64,000 nt of DNA from Corynebacterium sp. P4-C1 (GCF_030503595.1 NZ_CP129966.1:1364001-1428000); one strand, 5' to 3'; positions 9,005-19,219 are shown, counted from the first letter of the stretch. Numbers and translations: made by a program. The notes: a model not told the origin generated them from the letters alone.

Positions 9005-9826
9005 TTAAAAGACGTGGACCTGATCGCCGATCTGCAAGTTGTTGAAGTAGGTCTGGGCATCTTGGCGGTACATGCGGATGCAGCCGGCCGACTTGATGGA
9101 CGGGTCGCCCTGGTGGAAGGCGATGCCGTTGTTAGTGAAGTACGTCGCGTACGGCATCGGGGCGTTGTTGAACTCGTAGGAGATCTCGTCCTTGACCTTG
9201 CGGTTGACGTAGTGGAAGCCCTTCGGTGTCTCCTGCCCCGGCTTGCCGGACGCCATGCGGACCGGCCCATAGGTGATCTTGCCGTTGCTCTGCAGCCAGG
9301 TGCGCTGATTCTTCAGGTCGACGCAGGCGCGTGCCGACGGGGCGCAACCACCAGGCTGCGGCTTCGGGGCCGGTTTCGGCGCGGGCTTCGGCTGCGGTGC
9401 AGGCTTCGGGGCCGGTTTCGGCGCGGGCTTCGGCTTCGGTTTCGGCGTGTGCTCCGCGATCAGGCCGGGAGCGATAGCTTCGACGAGGCCGTCGATGCCG
9501 TCGTGAAGCTGCTTCTCGAAGGCCTTGTTGGCACCGGCGAGCGCGGTCGCCTGGGCGCGCAGAGCGTTACGTGCGTCCCACACGGCGTTGCGTGCGTTGG
9601 TGTTCAGCTGCATGGATGCGGCCTGCAGGTTCTTCTCGGCCTGCTGCAGGAACGCCGAGGAGCTCGACGCAGTCAGGTTCGGCAGGGCCGGAGCAGGCGC
9701 GGCCTCGGCGGTCGCGGGGCTTGCGACGATAGCGGCGACGATGCCCGCGCCAGCCAGCAGCGAACCTGCGCGGCGGGCAAAGCGGGAGGTTTTGGTTTCA
9801 AGCGCGTGGCGCGGTGTGAAGGACAT
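9005..9826 (-). CDS. Secreted L,D-transpeptidase (YkuD domain)
   Basis: Probable 3-3 peptidoglycan cross-linking enzyme acting outside the membrane. The 273-residue chain has an N-terminal signal sequence ([27 protein letters not shown]). A roughly 80-residue helical part follows, then a Lys/Pro/Ala linker of [10 protein letters not shown] type (about residues 130-160), then the YkuD domain with the catalytic motif [17 protein letters not shown] (His, Ser, Cys, Arg all present). The ATG at 9826 directly precedes the signal peptide; an upstream in-frame ATG gives non-conserved sequence. It is inserted between map and infA but carries its own terminator. Confidence 0.93.
   Translation of the reverse strand: MSFTPRHALETKTSRFARRAGSLLAGAGIVAAIVASPATAEAAPAPALPNLTASSSSAFLQQAEKNLQAASMQLNTNARNAVWDARNALRAQATALAGANKAFEKQLHDGIDGLVEAIAPGLIAEHTPKPKPKPAPKPAPKPAPQPKPAPKPAPKPQPGGCAPSARACVDLKNQRTWLQSNGKITYGPVRMASGKPGQETPKGFHYVNRKVKDEISYEFNNAPMPYATYFTNNGIAFHQGDPSIKSAGCIRMYRQDAQTYFNNLQIGDQVHVF
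9361..9434. repeat. 32-bp direct repeat in the Lys-Pro linker of the L,D-transpeptidase
   Basis: The segments 9361-9392 and 9403-9434 are identical over 32 bases (both start GCTTCGGGGCCGGTTTCGGC), offset by 42 bp. They encode part of the KPAPKPAP linker. The offset is a multiple of three, so slippage would change linker length without breaking the frame. Confidence 0.8.
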
Positions 9827-9890
9827 GGTGGAAAGTATAACGCCCCATGCCGGAAAACGGTGAGCCAACCGGCAATTTCCCCAGGCTTGT

Positions 9891-10691
9891 CTACCCGACC
9901 CGTGGAGTGAGAATCCGGGGGCCGTCAGCGGTCGCGGCGACAGTGTGCTCCCAGTGCGCGGCGGGGGAATGATCAGCGGTGACGACTGTCCAGTCGTCGT
10001 CGAGCACGGTCGAGCCGGTCTCACCGCCGAGGATCAGCATCGGTTCGATGGCCAGGACGGAGCCTTCGTCGATAAGCGGGCCGCGGCCCGGATGTCCTTC
10101 GTTGCGCAGGTACGGGTCCTCGTGCATCTCGTGGCCGATGCCGTGTCCGCCGTATCCGGCGAGAATGCCGAGCTTGATGCTGAACTCCTCTTCCGCCTCG
10201 CGGGTCGCCACCTCGAGCGCGTGGGAGATATCGGTGAGCCGGTTGCCGGGCACCATCGCTTGGAGGCCTTCGAGTAGCACTTGCCTGGTTGCGCGGTTGA
10301 GCTTATCGACGTCCCCCGCCAGCTCCCCCACCCCAAAGCTCCAGGCCGAGTCGCCGACCCACCCCTCGAGGGTCGCCCCGCAGTCGATGGACACCAAGTC
10401 CCCCTCCTTGAGGACCGTCTTGGTGCTCGGGATGCCGTGGACCACGACTTCGTTCACGGACGCGCAAATGCTGCCTGGGAAGCCCTGGTACCCCTTGAAA
10501 GTAGGGGTCGCGCCGTGCCGGCGGATCACTTCTTCGGCGACCTCGTCCAAGTCAGCGGTTGTCACACCGGGTGCCGCCGCTTCACGCACTTCCTGCAGCG
10601 CAATGCCGACAATGCGGCCGGCTTCCTCCATCGCGTCGAGCTCCCCCGGTGACTTTGCGGGAAGGGACTTCTTACGGCCGAACAGCATCAT
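9891..10691 (-). CDS. map: Methionine aminopeptidase, type I
   Basis: Removes the initiator methionine from nascent proteins. The 266-residue enzyme has the five metal ligands in order: Asp in [10 protein letters not shown], Asp in WVGDSAWSF, His in [15 protein letters not shown], Glu in LAIEPMLI, and Glu in [14 protein letters not shown] lies 6 nt before a doubled start ATGATG, so either Met may be used. It is downstream of adk, from which a 10-bp hairpin separates it. It contains two copies of the dispersed 11-mer (10067, 10301). Confidence 0.97.
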   Translation of the reverse strand: MMLFGRKKSLPAKSPGELDAMEEAGRIVGIALQEVREAAAPGVTTADLDEVAEEVIRRHGATPTFKGYQGFPGSICASVNEVVVHGIPSTKTVLKEGDLVSIDCGATLEGWVGDSAWSFGVGELAGDVDKLNRATRQVLLEGLQAMVPGNRLTDISHALEVATREAEEEFSIKLGILAGYGGHGIGHEMHEDPYLRNEGHPGRGPLIDEGSVLAIEPMLILGGETGSTVLDDDWTVVTADHSPAAHWEHTVAATADGPRILTPRVG

Positions 10692-10716
10692 GCGGTTGCC
10701 TCCATGAATAAAGAAT

Positions 10717-10741
10717 GCGCTGGCCTAGCTAAGGCCAGCGC
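10717..10741 (-). terminator. Hairpin between adk and map
   Basis: GCGCTGGCCT (10717-10726) and AGGCCAGCGC (10732-10741) form a perfect 10-bp stem with a 5-nt loop. On the minus strand it follows the adk stop by 25 nt and is followed by ATTCTTTATT. It would reduce readthrough into map, or protect the secY-adk mRNA end. Confidence 0.7.
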
Positions 10742-10766
10742 GGTCATTGGTGCAGTGGGGCGGCGG

Positions 10767-11312
10767 CTACTTGCCCAGCTGCTCCATTGCGCGGGCGTTG
10801 ACCTCGTCGACATCGCCCTCGGCGTCGATGTTGATGATCGCATCGCCGTAGTGGTCGATCAGCGGCGCGGTCTCGTCCCGGTACACCTGCAGACGGGTGC
10901 GGATCGTGTCCTCGTTGTCGTCGGCGCGACCACGGGCCAGCATACGCTCAACCACAACGTCCTCGTTGATCTTGAAGTTGAGGACGCCGTCGAGCTTCTG
11001 GTCGTTGCGCTTGAGCAGATCCTCGAGGATCTCGGCCTGCTCAACGGTGCGCGGGAAGCCGTCGAGGAGCCAGCCGTTCGCGGCGTCTTCCTCGTTCAGG
11101 CGCTCCTCCACCATGCGCGCGGTGACATCGGTCGGGACGAGCTTGCCCGCGTCGATGTACTCCTTGGCTTCCTTGCCCAGCGGGGTGCCCTCGCCGATAT
11201 TGGCGCGGAACAGATCGCCCGTTGAGATGTGGGGGATGTTCAGCTTCTCCGAGAGGATCGCTGCCTGGGTACCTTTACCGGCACCGGGAGGGCCGAGGAG
11301 AACGAGACGCAT
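10767..11312 (-). CDS. adk: Adenylate kinase
   Basis: Interconverts ATP + AMP and 2 ADP. The 181-residue enzyme is the short actinobacterial form without a large LID insert. It starts [20 protein letters not shown] with the P-loop GPPGAGKGT and has [13 protein letters not shown] and [16 protein letters not shown]. Its ATG shares one base with the secY stop (TAATG), a translational-coupling arrangement. Confidence 0.98.
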   Translation of the reverse strand: MRLVLLGPPGAGKGTQAAILSEKLNIPHISTGDLFRANIGEGTPLGKEAKEYIDAGKLVPTDVTARMVEERLNEEDAANGWLLDGFPRTVEQAEILEDLLKRNDQKLDGVLNFKINEDVVVERMLARGRADDNEDTIRTRLQVYRDETAPLIDHYGDAIINIDAEGDVDEVNARAMEQLGK

Positions 11313-12643
11313 TATTTCAACAGTCCTTCGTAGTTGGATTGCAGTAGCTGGGATTCAATTTGCTTCACCGTGGTCAGGGCCACGGAGACCATAATCAGGA
11401 TAGCCGTGCCGCCGAACGCGGACATGCTGCCCCCCTTGCCGCTGCCGCTAATACCCAGGTCCAGAGCGATATTCGGGAGGATCGCGATGAGGCCGAGGTA
11501 GATGGCGCCGACGAAGAGCAGGCGGTTCATCACGAACGCCAGGTACTCGGCCGTCGGGCGGCCCGGACGGATGCCCGGGATGAAGCCGCCGTACTTCTTC
11601 ATGTTGTCCGCCTGCTCGTACGGGTCGTACTGGATGGAGACGTAGAAGTACGCAAAGAAGATGATCAGCGTGAAGTAAATCAGGATGTACTGCCACGAAG
11701 CCGGGTTCTGCAGCCACGCGATGACGGTGGACATCCACCAGTTGTCCGGCGGCGTGGGCTTGTTGGAGTTGATGATCTGGGTGATCAGGACCGGAACGTA
11801 CATCAGGGAGGACGCGAAGATCACCGGGATAACGCCGGCCTGGTTGACCTTGAGCGGCAGATAAGTCGAGGTTCCGCCGTACTGGCGGCGGCCGACCATG
11901 CGCTTGGCGTACTGCACCGGGATGCGGCGCTGGCCCTGCTCGATGAAGACGATGCCGACGACAAGCAGGATCACCGCTGCGATGACCACGGCGAAGACGA
12001 CTGGGCCGGACTGGCGGAAGATATTCGCGCCGTCCGTGGGCAAGCGGGTCGCGATACCGGCGAAGATGAGCAGGGACATGCCGTTGCCGACGCCCTTTTC
12101 CGTGATGATTTCGCCGAGCCACATGATCAGAACAGCACCGGAGGTCATCACGATCACCATCATCGCGAGGGTCCACAGGTTGCGGTCCTCAACGAGGACG
12201 GGCACACCCTGGCCGAGCAGCTGCTCGCGGTCCGCCAGCGCCACGATGCCGGAAGACTGGAGCAGCGCCAGCGCCACGGTGAGATAACGCGTGTACTGCG
12301 TCATCTTCGCCTGGCCGGACTGTCCTTCCTTCTTCAGCTCCTCGAAGCGCGGGATGACGACGGTGAGCAGCTGCACGATGATCGACGCAGTAATGTACGG
12401 CATGATGCCGATGGCGAAGATCGATAGCTGCAGCAGCGCGCCGCCGGAGAAGAGACTGATCACCGAGAAAATATTGGCGTCGTTGTCCTTGGTGAGCGCG
12501 CTGAGGCGCTCGGCGATTACTCCGTAGTCGACACCCGGGGTCGGGATCTGCGCACCGATCCGGTACAGGATGATCAGCGCAATGGTGATCAAAATCTTCT
12601 TGCGTAGATCGGCGTCCTTGAACGCCTGAACAATGGCTGACAC
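11312..12643 (-). CDS. secY: Protein translocase subunit SecY
   Basis: Channel-forming subunit of the Sec translocon. It has 443 residues and ten hydrophobic segments, with family blocks [46 protein letters not shown] and [12 protein letters not shown]. The start is the GTG at 12643, preceded by AGGAGG at 4 nt; it gives [17 protein letters not shown], the known N-terminus. A longer in-frame ATG at 12700 lies in the upstream leader. A terminator after rplO means secY-adk has its own promoter in 12644-12887. Confidence 0.97.
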   Translation of the reverse strand: MSAIVQAFKDADLRKKILITIALIILYRIGAQIPTPGVDYGVIAERLSALTKDNDANIFSVISLFSGGALLQLSIFAIGIMPYITASIIVQLLTVVIPRFEELKKEGQSGQAKMTQYTRYLTVALALLQSSGIVALADREQLLGQGVPVLVEDRNLWTLAMMVIVMTSGAVLIMWLGEIITEKGVGNGMSLLIFAGIATRLPTDGANIFRQSGPVVFAVVIAAVILLVVGIVFIEQGQRRIPVQYAKRMVGRRQYGGTSTYLPLKVNQAGVIPVIFASSLMYVPVLITQIINSNKPTPPDNWWMSTVIAWLQNPASWQYILIYFTLIIFFAYFYVSIQYDPYEQADNMKKYGGFIPGIRPGRPTAEYLAFVMNRLLFVGAIYLGLIAILPNIALDLGISGSGKGGSMSAFGGTAILIMVSVALTTVKQIESQLLQSNYEGLLK

Positions 12644-12887
12644 GTGGCCTCCTGGCTCTTCCCGCCCACTGTGTACGCCAACCCCATAACGGCGCCGCAC
12701 CCAGCGAAGGAAGTAGCGGACAGTAGATAACGTAGGTTGATGCCCGGCCGCGCCGTGTCATACCGGAACGGTGGACATATTTTGACTCGTCCACCCTACC
12801 AGGTGGGTATGCGAAACTACGATTCCCCCGGCAAGCTTCCGCGCGGCCCACCGCGGAAGAACCACGTCGGGGAGGCACGGAACGCCA

Positions 12888-12933
12888 AAACTCCCCGCCG
12901 GGAAGCGCTCTCGCGCACCCCGGCGGGGAGTTT
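12888..12933 (-). terminator. Strong terminator after rplO
   Basis: AAACTCCCCGCCGGG (12888-12902) pairs perfectly with CCCGGCGGGGAGTTT (12919-12933), a 15-bp stem with a TTTTGG tail on the minus strand. It begins 16 nt after the rplO stop and ends the rpsH-to-rplO unit. The rest of the secY upstream region (12644-12887) has no gene, and I saw no convincing -35/-10 pair in it. Confidence 0.85.
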
Positions 12934-12948
12934 CAGTTCAAGGTAGGA

Positions 12949-13443
12949 CTAGTCCTCCTTGGCCTCCTCAGCCTTGTCAGCCTTCTCGACCTTCGGAGCA
13001 GCCTCGGTGATCGAGCCACCGGCTGCCGAGATCTTCTCGGCGGCGGACTTGGAGAACTTCTCTGCGGTGATGTCGAGCTTGACGGAGATCTCGCCGTCGC
13101 CCAGCACCTTCACCGGCTGGTTCTTGCGGACCAGGCCAGCGGCAGCGATGTCTGCGGAGGTGATGGAGCCACCCTCCGGGAACGCCTTGGCCAGGTCGGA
13201 AACGTTGACCACCTGGTAGACGATCTTGTTGTTGTTCTTGAAGCCCTTGAGCTTCGGCAGACGCATGTGCAGCGGCATCTGGCCACCCTCGAAAGCGGCG
13301 GAAACCTGCTTACGAGCCTTGGTGCCCTTCGTACCGCGGCCAGCGGTCTTGCCCTTGGAAGCCTCACCGCGGCCGACGCGGGTCTTGGCCTTGTTCGCAC
13401 CCTCAGCCGGGCGCAGATCATGGAGCTTAATGATGTCAGCCAT
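12949..13443 (-). CDS. rplO: 50S ribosomal protein L15
   Basis: Late-assembly large-subunit protein. The glycine-rich N-terminal extension ([34 protein letters not shown], in short runs) penetrates 23S rRNA, and [15 protein letters not shown] is the family signature. The 164 residues end in an acidic Lys/Ala/Glu tail. Last gene before the 12888-12933 terminator. Confidence 0.97.
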   Translation of the reverse strand: MADIIKLHDLRPAEGANKAKTRVGRGEASKGKTAGRGTKGTKARKQVSAAFEGGQMPLHMRLPKLKGFKNNNKIVYQVVNVSDLAKAFPEGGSITSADIAAAGLVRKNQPVKVLGDGEISVKLDITAEKFSKSAAEKISAAGGSITEAAPKVEKADKAEEAKED

Positions 13444-13451
13444 GTCAGTAC

Positions 13452-13637
13452 CTACTCCCCTGCTACTTCTTCAACGGTGACCAGGTGGGCCACCTTGAGG
13501 ATCTGGCCGCGGGTCGCGCCGTTGTCCTGCTTGACAACAGACTGCCCGATCTTGCGCAGGCCGAGAGCCTCGAGGTTCTTACGGGTGGCCGGCTTCTCGC
13601 CGACCATTCCGTGGTGAAGTGTAATTTTCAGTGCCAT
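13452..13637 (-). CDS. rpmD: 50S ribosomal protein L30
   Basis: Small 61-residue large-subunit protein: [20 protein letters not shown], then [23 protein letters not shown] and [10 protein letters not shown]. It sits between rpsE and rplO as expected; GGAGG is 12 nt upstream of the ATG. Confidence 0.97.
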   Translation of the reverse strand: MALKITLHHGMVGEKPATRKNLEALGLRKIGQSVVKQDNGATRGQILKVAHLVTVEEVAGE

Positions 13638-13642
13638 TGTGC

Positions 13643-14314
13643 TTAAGCCTCCTGTCCTGCGCGCTTACGCAGCATACGTGCGGGGGCGACTTCCTCGATG
13701 GACTTGCTGCGGCGGGCAGCAACTTCCTCGGGGCGCACAAGTTCCTTCAGGCCCGAAACGGTGGCGCGAACCACGTTGAGGGCGTTGTCGGAACCCAGGG
13801 ACTTGGCCAGGATGTCCTGGACGCCGGCGCACTCGAGCACCGGACGGGCAGCGCCGCCGGCGATGACACCGGTACCGGGAGCAGCCGGGCGCAGCATGAC
13901 CACGCCAGCGGCATCCTCGCCCTGGACCGGGTGGGGGATGGTGCCGCCGATCATCGGGACGCGGAAGAAGTTCTTGCGGGCTTCCTCTGCACCCTTCTGG
14001 ATAGCGGCGGGGACTTCCTTCGCCTTGCCGTAGCCGACACCGACCATGCCCTGGCCGTCGCCGACCACGACGAGCGCGGTGAAGGACATGTTGCGGCCGC
14101 CCTTGACGGTCTTGGCGACACGGTTGATGGTGACAACGCGCTCGATGTACTTGTCGCGCTCGTCCTGGGCACCGCCACGGCGGTCGTCGCGGCGGCCGCG
14201 GCCACCACGCTCGTTGCGGCCGCCGCGGTCGTTGCGACCGCTGCGTCCGTTGTTGTTCTGCTTGTTCTGGTCGTCGGCGGATGCTCCGCCGTCACGCCGT
14301 TCACGCTCGGCCAT
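13643..14314 (-). CDS. rpsE: 30S ribosomal protein S5
   Basis: 30S protein that affects fidelity and helicase activity at the mRNA entry. The conserved double-stranded RNA-binding domain begins at [20 protein letters not shown] and includes [20 protein letters not shown]. It is preceded by a low-complexity Arg/Asn/Gly/Asp-rich leader of about 60 residues, typical of corynebacteria. I prefer the ATG at 14314 ([10 protein letters not shown]), with GGAAGGA 7 nt upstream. An in-frame ATG at 14353, overlapping the rplR stop (TAATG), would add 13 residues and cannot be excluded. Confidence 0.95.
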   Translation of the reverse strand: MAERERRDGGASADDQNKQNNNGRSGRNDRGGRNERGGRGRRDDRRGGAQDERDKYIERVVTINRVAKTVKGGRNMSFTALVVVGDGQGMVGVGYGKAKEVPAAIQKGAEEARKNFFRVPMIGGTIPHPVQGEDAAGVVMLRPAAPGTGVIAGGAARPVLECAGVQDILAKSLGSDNALNVVRATVSGLKELVRPEEVAARRSKSIEEVAPARMLRKRAGQEA

Positions 14315-14352
14315 GTCGCGATCCTTCCGTTGAGTATCGTTTGCGGTGGTCA

Positions 14353-14760
14353 TTAGAACTTCAGACCACCTTCGCGGGCGGCGTCGGCAAGCGCGGCGAC
14401 GCGGCCGTGGTATTTGTAGCCGCCACGGTCGAAGACGACCGTCTCGATGCCGGCTTCCTTGGCGCGCTCCGCGATGAGCTCGCCCACCTTGGCTGCCTTA
14501 GCCTTCTTGTCACCATCGAGGGTGCGCACTGCATCTTCCATGGAGGAAGCGGCCACGAGGGTGTGGCCGGCCAGGTCGTCGATCACCTGGACGTGCATGT
14601 GACGGGAGCTGCGGTGCACAACGAGACGCGGGGTCTCCGGGGTGCCGCGCAGGGTCTTGCGGATGCGGTTGTGGCGGCGGACGCGGGCCTCACGGCGGCG
14701 GGTAGCAATGTCCCGGCCGACCGGGGTGCGCTTCTGAGTAGTCTTTTCTTCAGTGCTCAT
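14353..14760 (-). CDS. rplR: 50S ribosomal protein L18
   Basis: 5S rRNA-binding protein of the central protuberance. The 135 residues contain [35 protein letters not shown] (in short runs) and end [26 protein letters not shown]. It lies 3 bp after rplF. Confidence 0.97.
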   Translation of the reverse strand: MSTEEKTTQKRTPVGRDIATRRREARVRRHNRIRKTLRGTPETPRLVVHRSSRHMHVQVIDDLAGHTLVAASSMEDAVRTLDGDKKAKAAKVGELIAERAKEAGIETVVFDRGGYKYHGRVAALADAAREGGLKF

Positions 14761-14763
14761 GGT

Positions 14764-15300
14764 TTACTTACCCGTCTTTCCGACCTTGCGGCGAATCTGC
14801 TCGCCCTCGTAGCGGATGCCCTTACCCTTGTACGGGTCATCCTTGCGGAGGCGGCGGATATTCGCGGCAACCTGGCCAACCTGCTGCTTGTCAATGCCTT
14901 CGATGGAGAGCTTCGTGTTGCCGTCGACGGCGAACGTGATGCCCTCCGGAGCCTCGATGAGGACCGGGTGCGAGTAGCCGAGGGAGAACTCGAGGTTCTT
15001 GCCCTTCAGCTGGACACGGTAGCCGACACCGAAGATCTCCATGTTGATCTTGTAGCCCTCGGTCACGCCGACAACGCAGTTGTTGATCAGCGAGCGGGAC
15101 AGGCCGTGGAGCGAGCGGTTGTCGCGGTGGTCATTCGGGCGAGAAACCACGATCTGGTTCTCTTCAACGGCGGCGGTGATCGGTGTCGGAACATCGACGG
15201 TCAGGGTGCCCTTCGGGCCCTTCACCTCGACGTGCTGGCCGTCAATCTTGGTTTCGACGCCGTTGGGGATTGCGATAGGTGCGTTACCTACACGAGACAT
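14764..15300 (-). CDS. rplF: 50S ribosomal protein L6
   Basis: Large-subunit protein near the GTPase-associated centre. The 178 residues include [40 protein letters not shown] and the end [26 protein letters not shown] precedes the ATG. Second gene after rpsH. Confidence 0.98.
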   Translation of the reverse strand: MSRVGNAPIAIPNGVETKIDGQHVEVKGPKGTLTVDVPTPITAAVEENQIVVSRPNDHRDNRSLHGLSRSLINNCVVGVTEGYKINMEIFGVGYRVQLKGKNLEFSLGYSHPVLIEAPEGITFAVDGNTKLSIEGIDKQQVGQVAANIRRLRKDDPYKGKGIRYEGEQIRRKVGKTGK

Positions 15301-15317
15301 ATCTGTTCAACCTCCCT

Positions 15318-15716
15318 TTACCAGACGTAGGCGAGGACTTCCCCACCCACACCCTTCTCTTGGGCCTGACGGTCGGTGAGCAAGCCGTGGGACGTGGAGA
15401 TGATGGCCACGCCCAGGCCGCCGAGAACCTGCGGCAGGTCGTTGGACTTCGCGTAGACACGCAGACCGGGCTTGGACACGCGGCGCAGACCTGCGATGGA
15501 GGCCTGACGGGACGGTCCGTACTTGAGGTCCAGGGACAAGGTCTTGCCGACCTTCTCTTCCTCGACCTTGTAGTCAGTGATGTAGCCCTCCTGCTTGAGG
15601 ATCTCCGCGATGTTGACCTTCAACTTCGAGGAGGGCATGGACACGGTCTCGTGGTGCGCGTTGTTTGCGTTGCGCACGCGAGACAGCATGTCCGCAATGG
15701 GATCTGTCATGGTCAT
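15318..15716 (-). CDS. rpsH: 30S ribosomal protein S8
   Basis: 16S rRNA-binding protein; in enterics it also represses the spc operon. The start at 15716 gives [20 protein letters not shown], 132 residues, the family length; ATG 15710 is an alternative. The C-terminal signature [22 protein letters not shown] is present. First gene of this sub-operon: rplE and rpsH, adjacent in most bacteria, are separated here by about 4.2 kb containing the DUF2786 gene, ldh and the HAD gene. Confidence 0.97.
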   Translation of the reverse strand: MTMTDPIADMLSRVRNANNAHHETVSMPSSKLKVNIAEILKQEGYITDYKVEEEKVGKTLSLDLKYGPSRQASIAGLRRVSKPGLRVYAKSNDLPQVLGGLGVAIISTSHGLLTDRQAQEKGVGGEVLAYVW

Positions 15717-16307
15717 GGTTGACCGCTTACCTTTCTCGTTGCGGTTCCCGTTACCCACCTTGTCCTCCACACCTCCGGGGCATGGGGGACTCGCGTTATC
15801 CGTGTGTTCTGTCGGGGGCTACTACGAGTCCGGACTGCACCTGACCGGCACTTTTCCGGACTCAAGACAGTGGCGCTCCTTGCCGCTCAGTAACGGAAGG
15901 TGCTCGCCGCCACCCTTCATACGGTCCGCATTTCGGCGGGGGGCCTGCAACAAAGTTGGATGTTTACGTTCAATGCGGGTCGTGCGCACGCTCAGCGCGC
16001 GCAGAACCGTTGCTAAACAATACAGGTCAGGGCACGGAAGGCACAAATTGCTTATCGACGCCTCCCGCCGGCCCCGAAGGATTTCCCCCCCACAGATGCC
16101 GCCGCAAGAGCCGCGGCCACGAGAACTGCCCCCAGTCTTTTCGTCTTTTTCACCCTGTACGCCACTGAAACTCCATCCCGAAAACAAATAATGTGTCCTG
16201 CGAAACATTAAGACGCGCATTGGGCGGAAGCTGGAGATTGGTTATTAGGTGCTGAAATTTATGTAGTTTCATACACAAACGCATGTGGGCCTACGGTGCC
16301 CCAGCAG
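15717..16307. other. Gene-free 590-bp region upstream of rpsH with a leader hairpin
   Basis: No coding region is supported. GAGTCCGGA (15826-15834) and TCCGGACTC (15855-15863) form a perfect 9-bp inverted repeat about 110 nt before rpsH. It has no T-tract on the minus strand, so it looks like a leader structure (possible autoregulation) rather than a terminator. One copy of the dispersed 11-mer lies at 16050-16060. The part from about 16190 to 16290 is AT-richer. I found no confident promoter. Confidence 0.35.
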
Positions 16308-17033
16308 CTAGCACGGCAGGGCCGGGCGGGCGCGCACCCGGGTCTGGCCGAGATCGCTCGATTCCCCGGCGCTGGCGCCGCGGTGGAACGAATCGCCGTG
16401 CACGGTGGCCTTGGATGCGCGGTTGGTGAATATGATGCCCTGCTCCGCGGCGAAAGCATCCATGGCGTCCTGGGCTTTATCGCGGTCGTCCATGAGCGCG
16501 AGCGCGTACTCCCCTTTCCCGGCGGCGACAGACCCCTCGGCGGCCTGGAGCCGGTCCGCGACCACGCTGATGAACCCGCCCATGTAGGACCGGCGCGCCA
16601 CCACCGTGGCCACCCCGAGCACACGGTTGCCGCTGACCTGCTGCGCTCCAGCAGCCATCTGCGGGTTCAGGACGGCGTAGAGCATCTCCGCGCGCTCCAC
16701 GTGCCGGCGCAGACCGAATGCCGTGACGGCCGAGACCTTCCGGGAGCGCCGCGCACTTTCCATGTACGCCACGCAGTGCAAGGCGGAGCAAACGTTCAAC
16801 AGAAGCGACGCTTGCATGTCCGTGTAAGCCCCGCTGAGCGCGAATGTGCGCATAATCACCTCGTCCGCATCGGAGTGGTTGCGCAGGTCCCTCTCCTCGA
16901 ACCCGTAGGCCGCCATGAGGTCGAAGGCCTTCTGGTAAAAAACCTCCCCCTCGGCGGTCCCCGCCCGGTCCGCAGCCTGATTGAGCAGCTTTTGCACGCG
17001 TTCCTTGATCTTGTCGATGTTCGTCGTACCCAT
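16308..17033 (-). CDS. DUF2786 domain-containing protein
   Basis: A 241-residue protein of unknown function. The N-terminal 45 residues (MGTTNIDKIKERVQKLLNQA, GTAEGEVFYQKAFDLMAAYG) match the DUF2786 pattern seen in phage and actinobacterial proteins. The next 150 residues (ADEVIMRTFALSGAYTDMQA, ARRSRKVSAVTAFGLRRHVE, ARRSYMGGFISVVADRL) form the usual partner domain. The Arg/Asp-rich end (SSDLGQTRVRARPALPC) looks non-conserved. It stands alone between the rpsH leader and divergent ldh. Biochemical role unknown. Confidence 0.85.
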   Translation of the reverse strand: MGTTNIDKIKERVQKLLNQAADRAGTAEGEVFYQKAFDLMAAYGFEERDLRNHSDADEVIMRTFALSGAYTDMQASLLLNVCSALHCVAYMESARRSRKVSAVTAFGLRRHVERAEMLYAVLNPQMAAGAQQVSGNRVLGVATVVARRSYMGGFISVVADRLQAAEGSVAAGKGEYALALMDDRDKAQDAMDAFAAEQGIIFTNRASKATVHGDSFHRGASAGESSDLGQTRVRARPALPC

Positions 17034-17120
17034 GTTTCCCCCTTGGTTTTGTGTCTGGAAGGTACACCGCTGGTTCTACCGCGCACGGTCACCCCCACCT
17101 GCCGGATTCGAACAGGCACC

Positions 17121-17129
17121 TGTGGATAA
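17121..17129 (-). promoter_or_regulatory. DnaA-box-like 9-mer upstream of ldh
   Basis: TGTGGATAA is the exact complement of the consensus DnaA box TTATCCACA. It lies about 93 bp upstream of the ldh start in the intergenic region shared with the DUF2786 gene. A single perfect 9-mer in 64 kb can occur by chance, so a regulatory role is speculative. Confidence 0.35.
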
Positions 17130-17221
17130 CTCCGTCGCGGGCACGACCTGAATTTCGGGGCTAGTCTCGGTACCAAGGCTGCGACAAAGCTGAAGCAGCG
17201 AACACGAGCGAAGGAGCATCA

Positions 17222-18229
17222 ATGATCCATCCGAACGCATCGCGCAAGGTCGACGTCGACGCAGAAAACCCCACTCCCGGTAACAAGGTCGTGCTGATCG
17301 GCGCCGGTGATGTCGGAATGGCCTACGCATCCGCCATTGTCAACCAGGGTCTGTGCGACCACCTGGCCATCATCGATCTGAATGAGGAAAAGGTCTGGGG
17401 CGAAGTCCAAGACCTGAACCACGCTGTGCCGTGGTCGGGCCACAACACCCGCGTCACCCAGGGCACCTACGAGGACTGCCGTGACGCTGCTGTCGTCGTC
17501 AATTGCGCTGGTGTCGCACAGCGCGACGGTGAGACCCGCCTCGAGCTGGTCGGCCGCAACGTGAAGATCTTCAAGTCCATCGTCGACGAGGTCATGGACC
17601 ACGGCTTCAACGGCATCTTTGTCGTCGCCACCAACCCAGTCGATGTCCTCGCGTACGCGACCTGGAAGTTCTCCGGTCTGCCGTCCAACCGCGTCATTGG
17701 CTCCGGCACCGTGCTGGACACCGCCCGCTACCGCTACGCGCTCGGCGAGTACTTCGACGTCTCCGCCACCAACGTCCACGCCTACGTCATCGGCGAGCAT
17801 GGCGACACCGAGCTGGCTGTAACTTCCTCCGCTTCCGCCGCGGGCATCCCGCTGAAGGACCGCCTGGAGAAGCTGGCGGAGACCGACGCGGACACCTCCA
17901 GCAAGATGGAGGAGATCTTTGTCAAGACCCGCGACGCGGCCTACGACATCATCCGCGCCAAGGGCTCCACCAGCTACGGCATCGGCGGTGGCCTGGCCCG
18001 CATTACCCGCGCTGTGCTGAAGAACGAGGGAGCTGTCCTGCCTGTCAGCGCGCTGCTCGAGGGCCAGTACGGTGAAGAGAACATCTACATCGGCACCCCG
18101 GCCGTGATCAACCGCAACGGCATCCAGGAGGTCGTCGAGCTCTCCCTCGACGAGCACGAGTCCGAGCAATTCGCACACTCCTCCAAGGTCCTGCGCGACG
18201 TCATGAACCAGGCGGAGCTCACGGACTAG
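17222..18229 (+). CDS. ldh: L-lactate dehydrogenase
   Basis: Reduces pyruvate to L-lactate with NADH, the main fermentative route in corynebacteria. The 335-residue enzyme has the Rossmann motif [16 protein letters not shown], the acidic Asp at the end of strand 2 ([13 protein letters not shown] preference), the substrate loop [26 protein letters not shown], and the catalytic His in [12 protein letters not shown]. About 15 residues precede the usual N-terminus. AAGGAG lies 6 nt before the ATG. It is followed by its own strong terminator, so it is monocistronic. Confidence 0.97.
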   Translation: MIHPNASRKVDVDAENPTPGNKVVLIGAGDVGMAYASAIVNQGLCDHLAIIDLNEEKVWGEVQDLNHAVPWSGHNTRVTQGTYEDCRDAAVVVNCAGVAQRDGETRLELVGRNVKIFKSIVDEVMDHGFNGIFVVATNPVDVLAYATWKFSGLPSNRVIGSGTVLDTARYRYALGEYFDVSATNVHAYVIGEHGDTELAVTSSASAAGIPLKDRLEKLAETDADTSSKMEEIFVKTRDAAYDIIRAKGSTSYGIGGGLARITRAVLKNEGAVLPVSALLEGQYGEENIYIGTPAVINRNGIQEVVELSLDEHESEQFAHSSKVLRDVMNQAELTD

Positions 18230-18251
18230 GAGCTTCCTGACGGACGCGTTC

Positions 18252-18296
18252 ACACCCCCTGACCTCGCCCACGAGAGGGCGCGCGACAGGGGGTGT
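18252..18296 (+). terminator. ldh terminator
   Basis: ACACCCCCTG (18252-18261) pairs perfectly with CAGGGGGTGT (18287-18296), followed by TCTTCG. The loop contains a second small stem, CGCCC/GGGCG. It begins 22 bp after the ldh stop. Confidence 0.85.
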
Positions 18297-18345
18297 TCTT
18301 CGTCAAGCGTCTGCTTTCACACCGACAAGCTGAAGGAGAAAAGAC

Positions 18346-19023
18346 ATGATTTCCTACTTGACCGACATGGACGGTGTACTCCACCGGGAAGGTTCCGTGA
18401 TCCCAGGCGCCGAGGAATTCATCACCGCTTTGCGGGAGGAGGAGATCCCGTTCATGGTGCTCACGAACAACTCGATGCAGACACCACGGGACCTCTCGGC
18501 GAAACTCGTGCGCATGGGCCTGCACATCGAACCCGAACGGATTTGGACATCCGCCACCGCGACCGCGCGCTTCCTCGCGCAACAGGCGGGTTCCTCATCA
18601 AGCGCATACGTCATCGGGGAAGCAGGCTTGACGACGGCTCTCCACGAGCAAGGCTGGATCCTCACCGACGCCGACCCCGATTTCGTGGTGCTGGGCGAAA
18701 CCCGCACCTACTCCTTCGAAGCCATCTCGACGGCGGCAAACCTGATCATGAACGGTGCCCGGTTCATCGGCACCAACCCGGACGTGACCGGGCCCGGCCC
18801 GAACGGAGTCATCCCGGCGACCGGCGCAGTCGCCGCGATGATCACCGAAATGACCGGGAAACACCCCTATTACGTCGGCAAACCCAACCCGGTGATGATG
18901 CGCACCGCCCTGAACAATATCGGCGCCCACTCCGAGAACACCATCATGATCGGCGACCGCATGGACACCGACGTCAAAGCCGGCCTCGAAGCCGGCATGC
19001 GCACCATCCTCGCGGGCCTTTAA
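18346..19023 (+). CDS. HAD-superfamily IIA phosphatase (NagD-like), C-terminus truncated
   Basis: Phosphatase of the NagD/AraL type. Motif I is YLTDMDGVLHR, motif II VLTNNSMQT, the motif III Lys is in YYVGKPNPVMM, and motif IV is MIGDRMDTDVKAG. The protein stops at 225 residues, right after GMRTILAGL. Relatives normally continue about 30 residues past the equivalent of ILVLTG. The break falls on the palindrome GGCCTTTAAAGGCC (19015-19028), where foreign sequence begins. All catalytic motifs remain, so activity is possible but the last strand and helix are lost. GGAG lies about 9 nt upstream of the ATG. Confidence 0.88.
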   Translation: MISYLTDMDGVLHREGSVIPGAEEFITALREEEIPFMVLTNNSMQTPRDLSAKLVRMGLHIEPERIWTSATATARFLAQQAGSSSSAYVIGEAGLTTALHEQGWILTDADPDFVVLGETRTYSFEAISTAANLIMNGARFIGTNPDVTGPGPNGVIPATGAVAAMITEMTGKHPYYVGKPNPVMMRTALNNIGAHSENTIMIGDRMDTDVKAGLEAGMRTILAGL

Positions 19024-19219
19024 AGGCCTGGAATCGGAAGCCGCCATTATTGTTGGGCTCGACCACCTTGCACTGTCCGGCACCTTCGATTGGAACAAGA
19101 AACTTCTATACATAGCCGTTACCTGTGCACGGCAATCTTTATCGCTCATAGCCAAGAAAGACTCAACCATGGCTAAGAGACTCGAAAATGCGATCGGCAA
19201 AATCAATCTACCAAGTTAG
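19019..19219 (+). pseudogene. Remnant of a UvrD/Rep-type helicase C-terminus
   Basis: An open 66-codon stretch with no start translates as FKGLESEAAIIVGLDHL, then WNKKLLYIAVTCARQSLSLI, ending KINLPS-stop. FKGLEseaaIIVGL matches helicase motif V (KGLExxxVIL), and LLYIAVTCAR matches motif VI (LLYVAxTRAR) of the UvrD_C_2 region. The first Arg of motif VI is replaced by Cys. Everything upstream of motif V is gone, replaced by the HAD gene, so this is a 3' scar of a lost helicase gene. It suggests that an accessory element once occupied this site. Assignment is by motif recognition only. Confidence 0.6.

Noticed and set aside
9827..10024. 66-residue N-terminal extension of the L,D-transpeptidase
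   Set aside because: It overlaps the map gene, is Pro/Arg-rich, and would bury the signal peptide.
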